The notes under the pieces were generated by a model. It worked only from the letters and a program-made list of their open reading frames with translations, did not search any database and was not told where the DNA came from. Source: JAJRVM01 sp963700515 (GTDB lineage Bacteria > Planctomycetota > Planctomycetia > Pirellulales > Pirellulaceae). From it: a stretch of DNA of 64,000 nt. The stretch's first letter is position 1. Each line of letters opens with the position of its first letter. Where the stretch lies: positions 186,001 through 250,000 of the forward strand of contig CAVOXY010000001.1 in NCBI GenBank assembly GCA_963700515.1. Direction: 5' to 3'. This document shows positions 19,874 through 29,037 of this stretch, one piece after another. A program made the translations under genes and the position numbers.

Positions 19874-20574
19874 GCCTCGCTCCACGCTTGTCGAACACCG
19901 CGCCGCCAGTTTCCGCAGTAGCTGTCGCGGCTGACTGGCGATGTATTTTTATGCTATTCCCTACGGCTTATCGGCGTTTTCCGCCCATTAGTCGGGCGGG
20001 ATGATCGCGAAAAACGGCAAAGTTTTCCAGGCCAATCTGTTGTCATTCGGATTACAAAGCCCGATTTGTGAAGCTGGAGGGATTGGCGACACCATATTCC
20101 CGCTCAATGGGGAGGGGAAGCTGACACTTCTGCGATGTCGATTCTGGTATGCTCGCGCCCTTGCTAGCGGCGATGACCTCCTCGCGGTCACGAGCGATTA
20201 GGGAGTGCGGAGTGCGGAATGCGGAATGCGGAATCAGTAGTACCTTGGTCACCTTGAGGCACTGATGGAGTGATCGGCCTCTTCCATCATGCATTGCGAC
20301 TCCGTATTCCTTAACGCGGGATTAGCCGGCAACCCAATAGTGGGGCGAGTCCCCGCTGCAAGATCCGAAATCCGAATATCGAAATACGAAACAAGATCAA
20401 AACCCAAATGTCTCAATGATTAAAACGCCGCAGCGAGGGTGCCTTGTTCGTGGCAGATGGCCTACGAGTTACCAGTTTCTGTCATTTGCATTTCTGTCAT
20501 TCGAGTTTGTTTCGTATTTGGTGCTTCGGATTTCGAATTTCGCGGCACCGGTCTAGCTGCGGTCACCTGCCGCG
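19874..20574. other. Intergenic region with heptamer repeat (GCGGAAT)n
   Basis: No convincing gene lies in these 700 bp. The promoter of the minus-strand fusion gene should lie near 19880-19990. At 20202-20235 there is a short tandem array of seven-base units (GGAGTGC/GGAATGC), the same heptamer family that recurs inverted at 55036-55061 and 57460-57496. The rest is AT-richer than its surroundings and unassigned. Confidence 0.5.
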
Positions 20575-21603
20575 TTAAGCTAGCAGCGTTTTCTCCGCAT
20601 GGCCGGCCTGCTCGAGCACGTAGCGCGGCACGGCGTAGCCGGGCAATTGCGAGCGCATCTGAGCGATCAACTGTTGTCCTTGAGCGATCGGCACATGGAA
20701 GTGGGCGGCCCCGGCGACCTGGTCGAGTTGGTGCAGGTAATACGGCATGACGCGCAGGTTCACCAGTTCCTGGCTGAGCTTGACGAGCGTTTCCACGCGA
20801 TCGTTGACCCCTCGCAACAGCACGGACTGGTTCAACACGGGAATACCGGCGTCGAGCAGACGGCTCAGGGACAGGGCGACCTGCGTGTCGAGTTCGGCGG
20901 GATGATTGGCGTGGATCACGACGATTGCTGTGAGTCGATTCTGTCGCAGTAGCTCGACCAGTGAATCGGTAATGCGCTGCGGGATGACGACCGGCAAACG
21001 CGTGTGGATGCGAATCCGCTGCAGGTGCCGGACGCTGGAGAGCCGCGATAGCAGTTCTGCGAGTCGCTGGTCGGGCAGTACAAGCGGGTCCCCGCCGCTG
21101 AGGATAATCTCCTCGATCGACCGATCGTGCTCCAGTTGGTCCAAGGCTCCCTGCCAGGCTTCCAGGGTCCGCGGAGTCGCGTCATAGTCGTAATGGCGGC
21201 GAAAGCAATACCGGCAATGGACGGCGCAGGTGGGGGTGGCGACCAGCAGGGCCCGATGAGCGTATTTCTGCAGCAGGCCGGGGAGAATCGTGGCCGGTGC
21301 ATCGCCAACGGGGTCGGGGCCGTAATCGGGCACCTCCTGCAATTCCTCCTGGAGGGGAAGCACCTGTCTCAACAGCGGATCGAATGGGTCGGCCGGTCGC
21401 ATCCGACGGATGTACGGCAGCGGGGCCATGAGCGGGAAATGCCGGGCGGCCCGGCAGGCGGCTTCCTGGTACTGGGCGGGGAGTTGGAGTATGGTGCAGA
21501 GTTGCACGGGGTCTCGGACGGCGCTGCTCAACACCTCTTGCCAGCGGGTTTCCCTCGGCGAGGGGATAGGGACAGAATCGGCTGCAGAAGCTACAATTGC
21601 CAT
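20575..21603 (-). CDS. epmB: EF-P lysine 2,3-aminomutase EpmB
   Basis: EpmB is a radical SAM, PLP-dependent enzyme that converts (S)-alpha-lysine to (R)-beta-lysine, the donor used by EpmA to modify elongation factor P. The 342-residue length matches the short EpmB form rather than catabolic lysine aminomutase. The cluster motif is CAVHCRYCFRRHY. Further landmarks are ILSGGDPLVLPD, RIHTRLPVVIPQRIT, VVIHANHPAEL, NQSVLLRGVND and the late MPYYLHQLDQVAGAAHFHV segment. It is divergent from efp (50 bp between starts), and epmA follows efp, which settles the assignment. A TACAAT at 21592-21597 in the shared promoter region could serve efp. Confidence 0.93.
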   Translation of the reverse strand: MAIVASAADSVPIPSPRETRWQEVLSSAVRDPVQLCTILQLPAQYQEAACRAARHFPLMAPLPYIRRMRPADPFDPLLRQVLPLQEELQEVPDYGPDPVGDAPATILPGLLQKYAHRALLVATPTCAVHCRYCFRRHYDYDATPRTLEAWQGALDQLEHDRSIEEIILSGGDPLVLPDQRLAELLSRLSSVRHLQRIRIHTRLPVVIPQRITDSLVELLRQNRLTAIVVIHANHPAELDTQVALSLSRLLDAGIPVLNQSVLLRGVNDRVETLVKLSQELVNLRVMPYYLHQLDQVAGAAHFHVPIAQGQQLIAQMRSQLPGYAVPRYVLEQAGHAEKTLLA

Positions 21604-21653
21604 CTTCGTAAGATAATCATCGATCTAGCGGAAGCGAAGTAGGGAAGAAAACC

Positions 21654-22223
21654 GTGGCTGTGTACAAAACGAGCGATTTTCGCAAAGGGCTGAAAGTCCA
21701 AATCGACGGCGAACCGTATTTGATGATCGAAATGAATTTCGTCAAGCCGGGCAAGGGAAACGCGTTGTACAAATGCCGGCTGCGGAACCTGCTTCGCAAT
21801 ACGACTCTCGATCGGACCTACAAGGGGGGGGATGCGCTCGAAGCCGCCGATATCGAAGAGACCGAGGTCCAATTCCTCTACCGCCAAATGGACAAGTTCG
21901 TCTTCATGGACAACACGACCTTTGAGCAGTATGAACTGACCGCGGATCAAGTGGGAGATGCCTGGCGGTATCTGAAAGAGAACTTGAAATGTTCGATGCT
22001 GCTCTTCAACGGCAATCCCATCACCATGACCCCTCCCAATCACATCGAGTTGAAGATCGAGTTCTGCGATCCCGGCGCGAAAGGGGATACGGCGACCAAC
22101 GTGACGAAGACGGTGAGGGTGGAAACGGGTGCGGATTTCCAGGCACCGATTTTCATCAACATGGGTGACGTCATCAGAATCGATACGCGGACCGGTGAGT
22201 ACGTGGAACGCGTGAGATCGTGA
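21654..22223 (+). CDS. efp: Elongation factor P
   Basis: EF-P binds between the P and E sites of stalled ribosomes and stimulates peptide-bond formation at polyproline stretches. The 189-residue product has the KOW-like N-terminal domain followed by two OB-fold domains, ending in the conserved GDVIRIDTRTGEYVERV. The modification loop reads VKPGKGNA with the acceptor Lys at position 34, the residue beta-lysylated in gamma-proteobacteria. With epmB and epmA next door, this EF-P is expected to be beta-lysylated. Translation starts at GTG 21654, preceded by AGGGAAG, and the stop overlaps the epmA start by 4 bases (GTGA). Confidence 0.95.
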   Translation: MAVYKTSDFRKGLKVQIDGEPYLMIEMNFVKPGKGNALYKCRLRNLLRNTTLDRTYKGGDALEAADIEETEVQFLYRQMDKFVFMDNTTFEQYELTADQVGDAWRYLKENLKCSMLLFNGNPITMTPPNHIELKIEFCDPGAKGDTATNVTKTVRVETGADFQAPIFINMGDVIRIDTRTGEYVERVRS

Positions 22224-23209
22224 CCAATGACCAACCCGATTTTGGTCCTGCCGCCAGCTGGGACCAACTGAGGCGGCGCGCCGAGTTGCTGCACACGGTG
22301 CGGCGTTTCTTCGATGAACGGGAGTTTCTGGAAGTCGAGACTCCGCTGTTGTCGCACGATTCGGTCGTGGACCGGCATCTCGACCCTCTCGCGGTACGTC
22401 TGTTCGCTGACCCGCGAGCAGCCGAGCAGGGTCCGCTGATGTGGCTCCAGACATCGCCGGAATTCGGCATGAAGCGATTGCTTGCCAGCGGCGCCACGGC
22501 CATCTATCAGATCACGCGCGCATTTCGTGGCGGCGAGGTGGGACCGCTGCACAATCCCGAATTCACGATGGTGGAATGGTATCGAGTCGGGGACGGTCTG
22601 CAGGCCGGCATGCAACTGCTGGACGAGCTGGCTCAAGCCACGCTCTCCCGCGGCCACGCCGAACAGCTCAGCTACGCCGATGCTTTCCAGCGTTGCCTGG
22701 GTATCGATCCGCATCGTTGTGCCGCGCAGCAATTAGCCCAGACCGCCATCCAGCTCGGCTTCCACCCACCATCGTCGTGGGACATGGAAGATCGAGATGC
22801 ATGGCTGGACTGGCTGTTGGTGTCGCATGTTGAACCGAACTTGGGTGTGGGGCGGCCGACCATCTTGTTCGACTATCCAGCGAGCCAGGCAGCACTGGCC
22901 CGCGTGCGCGAACGGCCTGTGGCGGTGGCGGAGCGTTTTGAGCTCTATGTCGACGGTGTGGAACTGGCCAATGGCTACCACGAATTGACCGATCCGCAGG
23001 TGCTTCAACAGCGTACGCACGAGGCGAACGAGGCGCGTATGGCCGACGGGAAATTTGCTCTGCCGACCCAGAGCCGACTGCTCTCGGCCATGCGTCACGG
23101 CCTGCCGCACTGCACCGGCGTGGCCCTCGGCTTCGACCGGCTCGTCATGGTCGCCACCGGCGCAGCGGATCTGAGCGAGGTGATGGCCTTTCCGATCGAT
23201 CGGGCGTGA
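22220..23209 (+). CDS. epmA: EF-P--(R)-beta-lysine ligase EpmA
   Basis: EpmA is a lysyl-tRNA-synthetase-like class II enzyme, lacking the anticodon-binding domain, that activates beta-lysine with ATP and attaches it to Lys 34 of EF-P. The 329-residue length fits the family. Class II motifs are present: motif 1 region EFLEVETPLLSHDSVVD, motif 2 TSPEFGMKRLLASG...IYQITRAFRGGE with NPEFTMVEWYR, and motif 3 GVALGFDRLVM. The GTG start at 22220 overlaps the efp stop by 4 bases, indicating translational coupling. EpmC, the hydroxylase, is not nearby. Confidence 0.93.
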   Translation: MTNDQPDFGPAASWDQLRRRAELLHTVRRFFDEREFLEVETPLLSHDSVVDRHLDPLAVRLFADPRAAEQGPLMWLQTSPEFGMKRLLASGATAIYQITRAFRGGEVGPLHNPEFTMVEWYRVGDGLQAGMQLLDELAQATLSRGHAEQLSYADAFQRCLGIDPHRCAAQQLAQTAIQLGFHPPSSWDMEDRDAWLDWLLVSHVEPNLGVGRPTILFDYPASQAALARVRERPVAVAERFELYVDGVELANGYHELTDPQVLQQRTHEANEARMADGKFALPTQSRLLSAMRHGLPHCTGVALGFDRLVMVATGAADLSEVMAFPIDRA

Positions 23210-23473
23210 GCAGTGGCTCGGCTCGCGGTCGGCGACCACACCGGCCCCAACGGGGTTGCGACAGAATGCGGTGGTCCAAGGCGTCACGCCGGCGGATGAG
23301 GCCACGTGGTCCCTGTGGCACTCCTGCGAGTGCATATTTTCGTGTCCCGCGTATACCCGCTCTTGCGCCGCTGGCGCGGCAACCCCGGGCTTCGGTGTAC
23401 CACTGCGGTGCAGTCAGACACGGCAGATGGACCGACCAGGGTTCAGAAGTACTGCCGACCGATACACCATTGG

Positions 23474-23773
23474 TCTGAGCCCTCCGCGGGGCTCGGCTAC
23501 GTGCGTAGCAGAAGCCGGTAGGCTTCCGAGGTGTGGTGTACGTTTTCCCGCTTCGGCTGAGCCCTTGGCGGGCTCAGCTACGCGTTAATTTTTTCCCGCT
23601 TCGGCTGAGCCCTTGGCGGGCTCAGCTACGCGTTAATTTTTTCCCGCTTCGGCTGAGCCCTTGGCGGGCTCAGCTACGCGTTAATTTTTTCCCGCTTCGG
23701 CTGAGCCCTTGGCGGGCTCAGCTACGCGTTAATTTTTTCCCGCTTCGGCTGAGCCCTTGGCGGGCTCAGCTAC
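23474..23773. repeat. Palindromic repeat array 1 (48-bp units)
   Basis: Five tandem 48-bp units start at 23533, 23581, 23629, 23677 and 23725. Each contains the hairpin GCTGAGCCC-TTGGC-GGGCTCAGC followed by TACGCG and, in units 2-5, TTAATTTTTT. A diverged pair of related palindromes precedes them at 23474-23531 (GAGCCCTCCGCGGGGCTC; AGAAGCCGGTAGGCTTCCG). The array fills the gap between epmA and the convergent NTF2-like gene. The minus-strand stop codon at 23777-23779 lies in the last TTAAT, at the array edge. Confidence 0.9.
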
Positions 23774-23776
23774 GCG

Positions 23777-24166
23777 TTAATTGCAGGAGCGATGAAAGTG
23801 GACATGCCGCCATTGGCGGTCCGTGCGCTGCCACACGCGAGTTTCTTCGAAGCGCGCCGTTTGGGGCTGGTTGTGGGCGTCGACGTGTTGAATCAGCCGC
23901 ACGTAGCTGACCACGGCCACATCGTCTCCCAAACGCCGCACATGGGGAGCGATGATACTGGTCTGCGATGACGATCCCTCGCGCTGCAGGTCGAAATAGA
24001 ACTTGTGGAACTCCATGCCGTGCACCAGTTGGCCACGCGCTTCGGGCTCGAATGCCGACAGCGATGGATCGCAGAGCCGCTCATACGTGTCCCAATCACC
24101 CGCCGCGATGCAGAGAAGCAATTGCTGGGTCAGTTCAATAAAATCCGGATCGTTTGTGTCAATCAT
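23777..24166 (-). CDS. NTF2-like protein, CaMKII association-domain family
   Basis: The 129-residue protein has no signal peptide. The sequence pattern fits the SnoaL/NTF2-like fold, specifically the calcium/calmodulin-kinase II association-domain type: an N-terminal helix region LTQQLLLCIAAGDWDTYERLCDPSLSAFEPEARG, then EFHKFYFD and the closing strands ETRVWQRTDRQWRHVHFHRS. Bacterial members of this family are dimeric, with a pocket of unknown ligand. Its stop codon is contributed by the neighbouring repeat array. It lies 69 bp from folA, on the same strand but downstream of it, and could be co-transcribed with thyA and folA. Confidence 0.78.
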   Translation of the reverse strand: MIDTNDPDFIELTQQLLLCIAAGDWDTYERLCDPSLSAFEPEARGQLVHGMEFHKFYFDLQREGSSSQTSIIAPHVRRLGDDVAVVSYVRLIQHVDAHNQPQTARFEETRVWQRTDRQWRHVHFHRSCN

Positions 24167-24193
24167 GCTGTCGCTCGATTGTAATGGTGACTG

Positions 24194-24210
24194 GAGTAGT
24201 GAGTAGTGAG
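24194..24210. repeat. Short (GTGAGTA) heptamer repeat
   Basis: GAGTAGTGAGTAGTGAG, two and a half copies of the seven-base unit that forms a longer array at 25771-25829. It sits between folA and the NTF2-like gene. Confidence 0.6.
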
Positions 24211-24235
24211 GTTGACGTCGGGCGTCACGATTCTA

Positions 24236-24732
24236 TCAGGGGAGATCAGGCACTCGTTGCAGTAGTTGAAATGTGTAGTCGTACTGATTCCGTTCATCCG
24301 CGATGTGATGTTCTTGTTCGAGCAGCTGCCATTGGATGTCCGAAATCTCCGGGAAGTGAGCATCACCTGGCACGTTGGCATGCACCCAGGTCAAGTAGAG
24401 TCGCGTGGCGATCTGGAGTGCTGCCGCGTAGATTTGGCGCCGCCGACGAAAAACGCTTCCCCGTCGTCCTGGCAAGTTCGCAGGGCATCGGACACGCTGT
24501 GCACGACTTCGGCACCGCGAATGACCAGATCGTTCTGCCTTGATACGACGACCGTCTTACGGCCGGGCAGGAGGCGGCCGATCGAATCAAACGTCTTGCG
24601 GCCCATGATGATGTGGTGCCCCATCGTCAGTTGCTTGAAGCGACGCAGATCGGCCGACAGACGCCACGGCAGCTCTCCGCGGTGTCCTATCACGCGGTCG
24701 GGGGTCAGGGCCACAATGATCGATGTATCCAT
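24236..24732 (-). CDS. folA: Dihydrofolate reductase, one frameshift
   Basis: The enzyme reduces dihydrofolate to tetrahydrofolate with NADPH and so regenerates the folate used by the thymidylate synthase encoded just upstream. N-terminal landmarks are IIVALTPDRVIGHRGELPWRL, DLRRFKQLT, IMGRKTFDSIGR.LPGRKTVVVSR and FFVGGA. The frame then changes near 24435 and continues as IYAAALQIATRLYLTWVHA...GDAHFPE...NQYDYTFQLLQR, the normal C-terminal half, to a stop at 24236. Total length is about 165 residues, normal for FolA. Either the assembly has an indel, or the gene is inactive and another DHFR is used. Confidence 0.85.
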
Positions 24733-24836
24733 AGCGCTAGTCGAGGGCTACGCCCTTGAAGTCCGAGTTCGAAATACCTAAGTTCGATACAGATCCACTG
24801 CGCGAAGAGAATTCGCTTTCTTGGCCGCACCAAGCA

Positions 24837-25631
24837 CTATACCGCCACCGGCGCGCGGATGTGGGGGTGCGGATCGTAGTCCTCCAGCTGGAAGTCTTCG
24901 TACTGGAAGTCAAAGATCGACGGGACTTCGCCGTTCATTCGCAGCCGGGGCAGCGACCGCGGCGCGCGTGAAAGCTGCAAGCGTGCCTGCTGGATGTGGT
25001 TTTGGTAGAGATGCGCGTCGCCAAACGTGTGGATGAACTCACCCGGTTCCAGGCCCGTGACCTGAGCGACCATCAAGGTCAGCAGCGAGTAGGAGGCGAT
25101 GTTGAAGGGAACGCCCAGAAAAATATCCGCGCTGCGCTGGTACAGCTGGCAGGAAAGCCGACCGTCGGCCACATAGAACTGGAACAACAAATGGCAGGGA
25201 GGGAGCGCCATCTGGGGCAGCTCACCCACATTCCACGCACTGATGATCAGACGTCGCGAGTCGGGATGGGTCTTGATGCGCTCGATCACCTCGCTCACCT
25301 GGTCCACCGTTTCGCCGTCCGGTCTCGCCCAGCTCCGCCACTGATGCCCATAGACCGGACCCAGGTCGCCGTGCTCATCAGCCCACTCGTTCCAAATCGT
25401 CACGCCGTGCTCGTGCAGGTAGCGGACGTTCGTGTCGCCTCGCAGGAACCACAGCAGTTCGTAAATAATAGACTTGAGGTGCAGTTTTTTGGTGGTGACC
25501 AGCGGAAAGCCCTGCTGCAGGTCGAATCGCATCTGGTGGCCGAAGATACTGAGCGTACCGGTCCCCGTCCGATCGGTCTTCGGGGTGCCGGCATCGAGCA
25601 CGCGTTGCATCAGATCCAAATACTGCCGCAT
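24837..25631 (-). CDS. thyA: Thymidylate synthase
   Basis: ThyA methylates dUMP to dTMP using methylene-tetrahydrofolate and releases dihydrofolate. At 264 residues it matches the compact ThyA family. Landmarks are MRQYLDLMQRVLDAG, RTGTGTLSIFGHQMRFDL, FPLVTTKKLHLKSIIYELLWFLRGDTN, IWNEWADEHGDLGPVYGHQWR, the catalytic Cys in ALPPCHLLFQFYV, and QRSADIFLGVPFNIASYSLL. The C-terminal end (HIRAPVAV) keeps the conserved Val required for closure. It is 104 bp upstream of folA on the same strand, a common thyA-folA arrangement. Confidence 0.96.
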   Translation of the reverse strand: MRQYLDLMQRVLDAGTPKTDRTGTGTLSIFGHQMRFDLQQGFPLVTTKKLHLKSIIYELLWFLRGDTNVRYLHEHGVTIWNEWADEHGDLGPVYGHQWRSWARPDGETVDQVSEVIERIKTHPDSRRLIISAWNVGELPQMALPPCHLLFQFYVADGRLSCQLYQRSADIFLGVPFNIASYSLLTLMVAQVTGLEPGEFIHTFGDAHLYQNHIQQARLQLSRAPRSLPRLRMNGEVPSIFDFQYEDFQLEDYDPHPHIRAPVAV

Positions 25632-25770
25632 GGCCTATCCGTTATGTTATCTTGCGAGACTTTCCTTGACGGGGGCTCGAGACGAGGGGGGAATTGTACC
25701 AGAACATGCTTTTCTTGGCGTGGGGCGATGAATTGCAAGGGGCTAAATCCAAGGTAATCCAACGGCTCGG

Positions 25771-25829
25771 GAGTAGTGAGTAGTGATAGTGAGTAGTGAG
25801 TAGTGAGTAGTGAGTAGTGAGTAGTGAGG
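25771..25829. repeat. Tandem heptamer repeat (GTGAGTA)n
   Basis: About eight seven-base units, GAGTAGT/GTGAGTA, with one irregular unit (GATAGTGA). The array lies in the intergenic region upstream of thyA (25632-26249), which otherwise shows no gene. Similar heptamer arrays of different sequence occur elsewhere in this window. Confidence 0.85.
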
Positions 25830-26249
25830 GATCGGCACGAAGATATATTTGGTCGATCCACGTGAAGTCTTGTGCGTCGGGAGGTTTCCCTATCACTCCA
25901 CCCCTCCAATACTCCATTCGCTGGCCCCTTTTCTAGGGGGCCCTCCTCAAACCGCCAGCTCGACTGGTGGTTGCTCTGTCGGCCACGACCGGCGTTTTCT
26001 CGGACACGCTTGATGCTGATGAACCAGAAGCGGATTGCAATTCGTAGAGAGGGGCAGCGCATGGCGCAGCCGGTCTGCCCGCTAGGGGGGCTGTTGGGGG
26101 TGAGCGGGAGAGGTTGGCGGCGATTACGTCCTCCCTCAGGTGGATGAGCGAAAAGGCCGCAAAAGCGGTACACTGCCGTCCGGGGCTCTGAGATATCCTT
26201 GGGGCTGCGTGATGTGGATGATCGAACATTCTTCCGGTTGAGGTTTGCA

Positions 26250-27578
26250 GTGAATACTTCTGCCTATGTCGAACGCCTCGTGGATCTGATGGATCCGCAT
26301 GACAACGTTCTGTTGAACATGACGCCACAGGAAGCTGCCGACGCGGTTGCCTCGGGCGATCCGGCGCGAATACGCGCGATTGACGGCCAGTTCGCGATCA
26401 TCCAGAAGCGGGGAAATCTGGTGCGGATGGCCCGCTCGATCGGGCGGCCGATGCGCTACTTCCTGGCCAAGCAGGCGGAGGGCCCTTGTCTGGTGGTGGC
26501 GGAGCGGATTGAGCAACTGCACGAGCAGCTCAAGGTGGAAGGACTGGCCGACCAGTTCCATCCTTCCTACACGCGGATGGTCCCGGCACATCACCTGGTC
26601 GAGATTGCGCTGGTCGGCTGCCCCGACCCGAACCCGGTCTACACGCGGTTCTTCGATCCCCAACGAAACTGCCTCGGCACCGATTTGGACGACATTGGCC
26701 GGGCTTACATCGGCGCCTTGGCCGACGAGTGCGCGCGGTGGCTCGACCGGATCGCAGCCCAGGAGCCGATCGGCGTGCTCTTCTCCGGCGGCATCGACAG
26801 CGGCAGTGTTTTGCTGGTGCTGTACCATTTGCTCCTGCAACGCGGGGAGTCGCCCGCGCGATTGAAGGCGTTCACGTTGGCGGTGGAGGGAGGATCGTCG
26901 GATCTGGACCAGGCTGCGCAATTCCTGGATGAGCTTGATTTGGGGATGTTTCTGGAGCCGATCGAAGTGCCGTTGGGCGCGATCGATTACAGGGAGACCA
27001 TTCGCGTCATCGAAGACTACAAACGCTTGGATGTGGAATCGGCCACGATGGCACTGGCTATCTGTCGAGGGATTCGCCAGCGTTACAGCGACTGGCAGTA
27101 CCTGGTCGACGGCGATGGTGGCGACGAGAATTTGAAAGACTATCCGATCGAGGAGAACTCGGAGCTGACGATTCGCAGCGTGCTGAACAACCAGATGCTC
27201 TATCAGGAAGGCTGGGGGGTGGATGCGATCAAGCATTCGTTGACCTATTCGGGCGGCCAGAGTCGCGGTCATGTGCGGACCTACGCGCCGGGTCGCATCC
27301 TCGGCTTCCGCAGTTTCAGCCCTTACGCCTTGCCGAACGTCATTGCGGTGGCCGAGGGAATTCCATTCATCGAATTGACCCAATGGGACCACTCGCACCT
27401 GTATGCCTTGAAGGGCGAAGTGGTGCGCCGCGGCGTCGAAGCGATTACCGGGCTGACGATGCCGATCTTCGAGAAGCGGCGATTCCAGCGCGGCGCGGTG
27501 GATCAGTCGCAGTTTGATACCGTTTTTCCGCGTAGCGAGGCGGCATACCGAGCGGCCTTTGTCTCGATGTTCGGATAG
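26250..27578 (+). CDS. Asparagine-synthetase-like ATP-PPi ligase without glutaminase cysteine
   Basis: A C-terminal asparagine-synthase domain with the PP-loop SGGIDSGS (about residue 190) and the later VDGDGGDENLKDYP is preceded by an N-terminal part resembling a class II amidotransferase fold (FAIIQKRGNLVRMARSIGRPMRYF). No N-terminal catalytic Cys follows any candidate start, so glutamine hydrolysis is not expected. The domain may act like an ammonia-dependent or lactam-synthetase-type adenylating enzyme. Start GTG 26250 is preferred (TTGAGG just upstream); TTG 26199 would add 17 residues. A radical SAM gene follows 27 bp downstream on the same strand, suggesting a two-gene unit. The substrate is not known. 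Confidence 0.75.
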   Translation: MNTSAYVERLVDLMDPHDNVLLNMTPQEAADAVASGDPARIRAIDGQFAIIQKRGNLVRMARSIGRPMRYFLAKQAEGPCLVVAERIEQLHEQLKVEGLADQFHPSYTRMVPAHHLVEIALVGCPDPNPVYTRFFDPQRNCLGTDLDDIGRAYIGALADECARWLDRIAAQEPIGVLFSGGIDSGSVLLVLYHLLLQRGESPARLKAFTLAVEGGSSDLDQAAQFLDELDLGMFLEPIEVPLGAIDYRETIRVIEDYKRLDVESATMALAICRGIRQRYSDWQYLVDGDGGDENLKDYPIEENSELTIRSVLNNQMLYQEGWGVDAIKHSLTYSGGQSRGHVRTYAPGRILGFRSFSPYALPNVIAVAEGIPFIELTQWDHSHLYALKGEVVRRGVEAITGLTMPIFEKRRFQRGAVDQSQFDTVFPRSEAAYRAAFVSMFG

Positions 27579-27605
27579 TCACAGTGACCTGGCATCGTCG
27601 TGCGT

Positions 27606-28574
27606 ATGGCATCTTTCTCCGCACGTTTCTCCGATCGCGACATCACGAGCGCTCGGGGCCCGAAAAACCGGGTCGACTCGTCTCGACCCTATGCGTTTCT
27701 GGTGGAGCCGGAGTGCTCGGCAACCGGACGCGTGGAGGATGTCGCGACGGTATTTCTGACGAATCGCGAATGCCCGTTTCGTTGCCTGATGTGCGATCTG
27801 TGGCGTAACACGACGGACGGTCGTGTACCGCCCGGAGCGATTCCCGAGCAGATCGACCATGCGCTCGAGCGATTGCCCGCGGCGCGCCACATCAAGCTCT
27901 ACAACAGCGGCAATTTCTTCGATCACCAGGCGATCCCCCCCGAAGACTATGGGGCGATCGCCCAGCGGGTAAGCGGGTTCGAGACGGTGATTGTCGAGAA
28001 TCATCCCCGGTTGTGTGGTGACGACGTGCTGCGCTTTCGGGACCTGATCCCCGGCCAGTTGGAAGTGGCGCTCGGACTGGAAACCGCGCATGAAGAAGTG
28101 CTCGCCGCGCTCAACAAACGGATGACGCTCCACGACTACGAGCAAGCAGTACGATTCTTATGCGGGCACGGCATCCGCGTGCGCACCTTCATTCTGCTGC
28201 GTCCGCCGTTTCTGAGTGAAGAGCAGGGGGTGGAGTGGGCCGAGCGGTCGCTGCGATTCGCCTTTGACGTGGGTGTCGCATGCTGTGCCGTGATTCCGAC
28301 CCGCGCAGGCAACGGGATGCTCGACCAATTGGCCACGCAGGGTCTGTTTCAGTCACCCACGATGCGGTCGATGGAAAGAGTGCTGGAGACCGGTTTGCGC
28401 ATGGGCCGTGGTCGCGTGCTGATGGATCTGTGGGACGGCGAGCGTTTCGATCCTTGTCTCGCTTGTGGAGCTCGCCGCCGCGAGCGACTCCACCGTATGA
28501 ACCTGACGCAAACGCTGCTACCCCCGATCGAGTGCCGCTGCGACGTGGGACAGGTGGGAGGTGCCACTGCTTGA
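27606..28574 (+). CDS. Radical SAM protein with C-terminal cysteine cluster
   Basis: The 322-residue product has the radical SAM motif CPFRCLMC (Cys 56, 60, 63) within TNRECPFRCLMCDLWRNT. It then has GNFFD, a long TIM-barrel-like region (VENHPRLC, LEVALGLET, RTFILLRPPFLS) and a second Cys-rich tail (CLACGARRR...ECRC) that could bind another cluster or zinc. The domain order recalls the TIGR01210/Elp3-like radical SAM group, but no specific function is assignable. ATG 27606 is used; GTG 27600 is equally possible. Its closeness to the asparagine-synthetase-like gene suggests a joint pathway, for example modification of a small molecule, peptide or tRNA. Confidence 0.75.
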   Translation: MASFSARFSDRDITSARGPKNRVDSSRPYAFLVEPECSATGRVEDVATVFLTNRECPFRCLMCDLWRNTTDGRVPPGAIPEQIDHALERLPAARHIKLYNSGNFFDHQAIPPEDYGAIAQRVSGFETVIVENHPRLCGDDVLRFRDLIPGQLEVALGLETAHEEVLAALNKRMTLHDYEQAVRFLCGHGIRVRTFILLRPPFLSEEQGVEWAERSLRFAFDVGVACCAVIPTRAGNGMLDQLATQGLFQSPTMRSMERVLETGLRMGRGRVLMDLWDGERFDPCLACGARRRERLHRMNLTQTLLPPIECRCDVGQVGGATA

Positions 28575-28746
28575 TCCGACGGGATTCCAGCGGTAAGAAC
28601 GCGGCATATTCATCGACCTGCGCGGCACGAGACCCCGCCCGCGCGTAAGAAGAGCGCCTTGGATGCGCATAGCAACCCGAACCGCACATCTGGTCTTCGT
28701 GCATTCCAGCTGGTGCGGGTGAACCAATTCCAATCCAAGGCAGGAA

Positions 28747-29037
28747 TCAATAGCGATCGCGGCGACCGCCGCCACCACCGCCGCCACGGCGCTGGTCGCG
28801 CGGTTTCGCTTCGTTGACCGTCAGCGCCCGCCCCTGCACGTCTTGGCCATTGAGCGCCTCGATCGCCGCTTCGCCGCCATCGGCCATCTCCACAAATCCA
28901 AACCCACGCGATCGGCCCGTGTCACGATCCGTGATCACGTCCGCCGCAGTCACACTACCATACTGACCGAACAGCTCTCGTAAGTCGTCCGCAGTCGCGC
29001 CGAAAGCCAAGTTCCCGACATACAATCTCTTGCTCAT
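28747..29037 (-). CDS. RRM-type RNA-binding protein with glycine-rich tail
   Basis: This 96-residue single-RRM protein has RNP2 (LYVGNL) and RNP1 (RGFGFVEM), followed by ALNGQDVQGRALTVNEAKPRDQRR and a GGGGGGGRRDRY tail. It belongs to the small bacterial/cyanobacterial RRM family, often cold-inducible, that binds RNA in the cytoplasm. ATG 29037 is chosen because AAGGG lies 7 bases upstream and residue 1 then matches the family start MSKRLYVGNL; a longer version from 29094 would add unrelated residues. The 379 bp upstream could hold a regulatory leader. Confidence 0.9.
   Translation of the reverse strand: MSKRLYVGNLAFGATADDLRELFGQYGSVTAADVITDRDTGRSRGFGFVEMADGGEAAIEALNGQDVQGRALTVNEAKPRDQRRGGGGGGGRRDRY

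Noticed and set aside
26136..27398. 420-codon minus-strand frame opposite the asparagine-synthetase-like gene
   Set aside because: The plus-strand product has clear PP-loop motifs; the antisense product matches no known pattern and reflects GC-rich codon bias.
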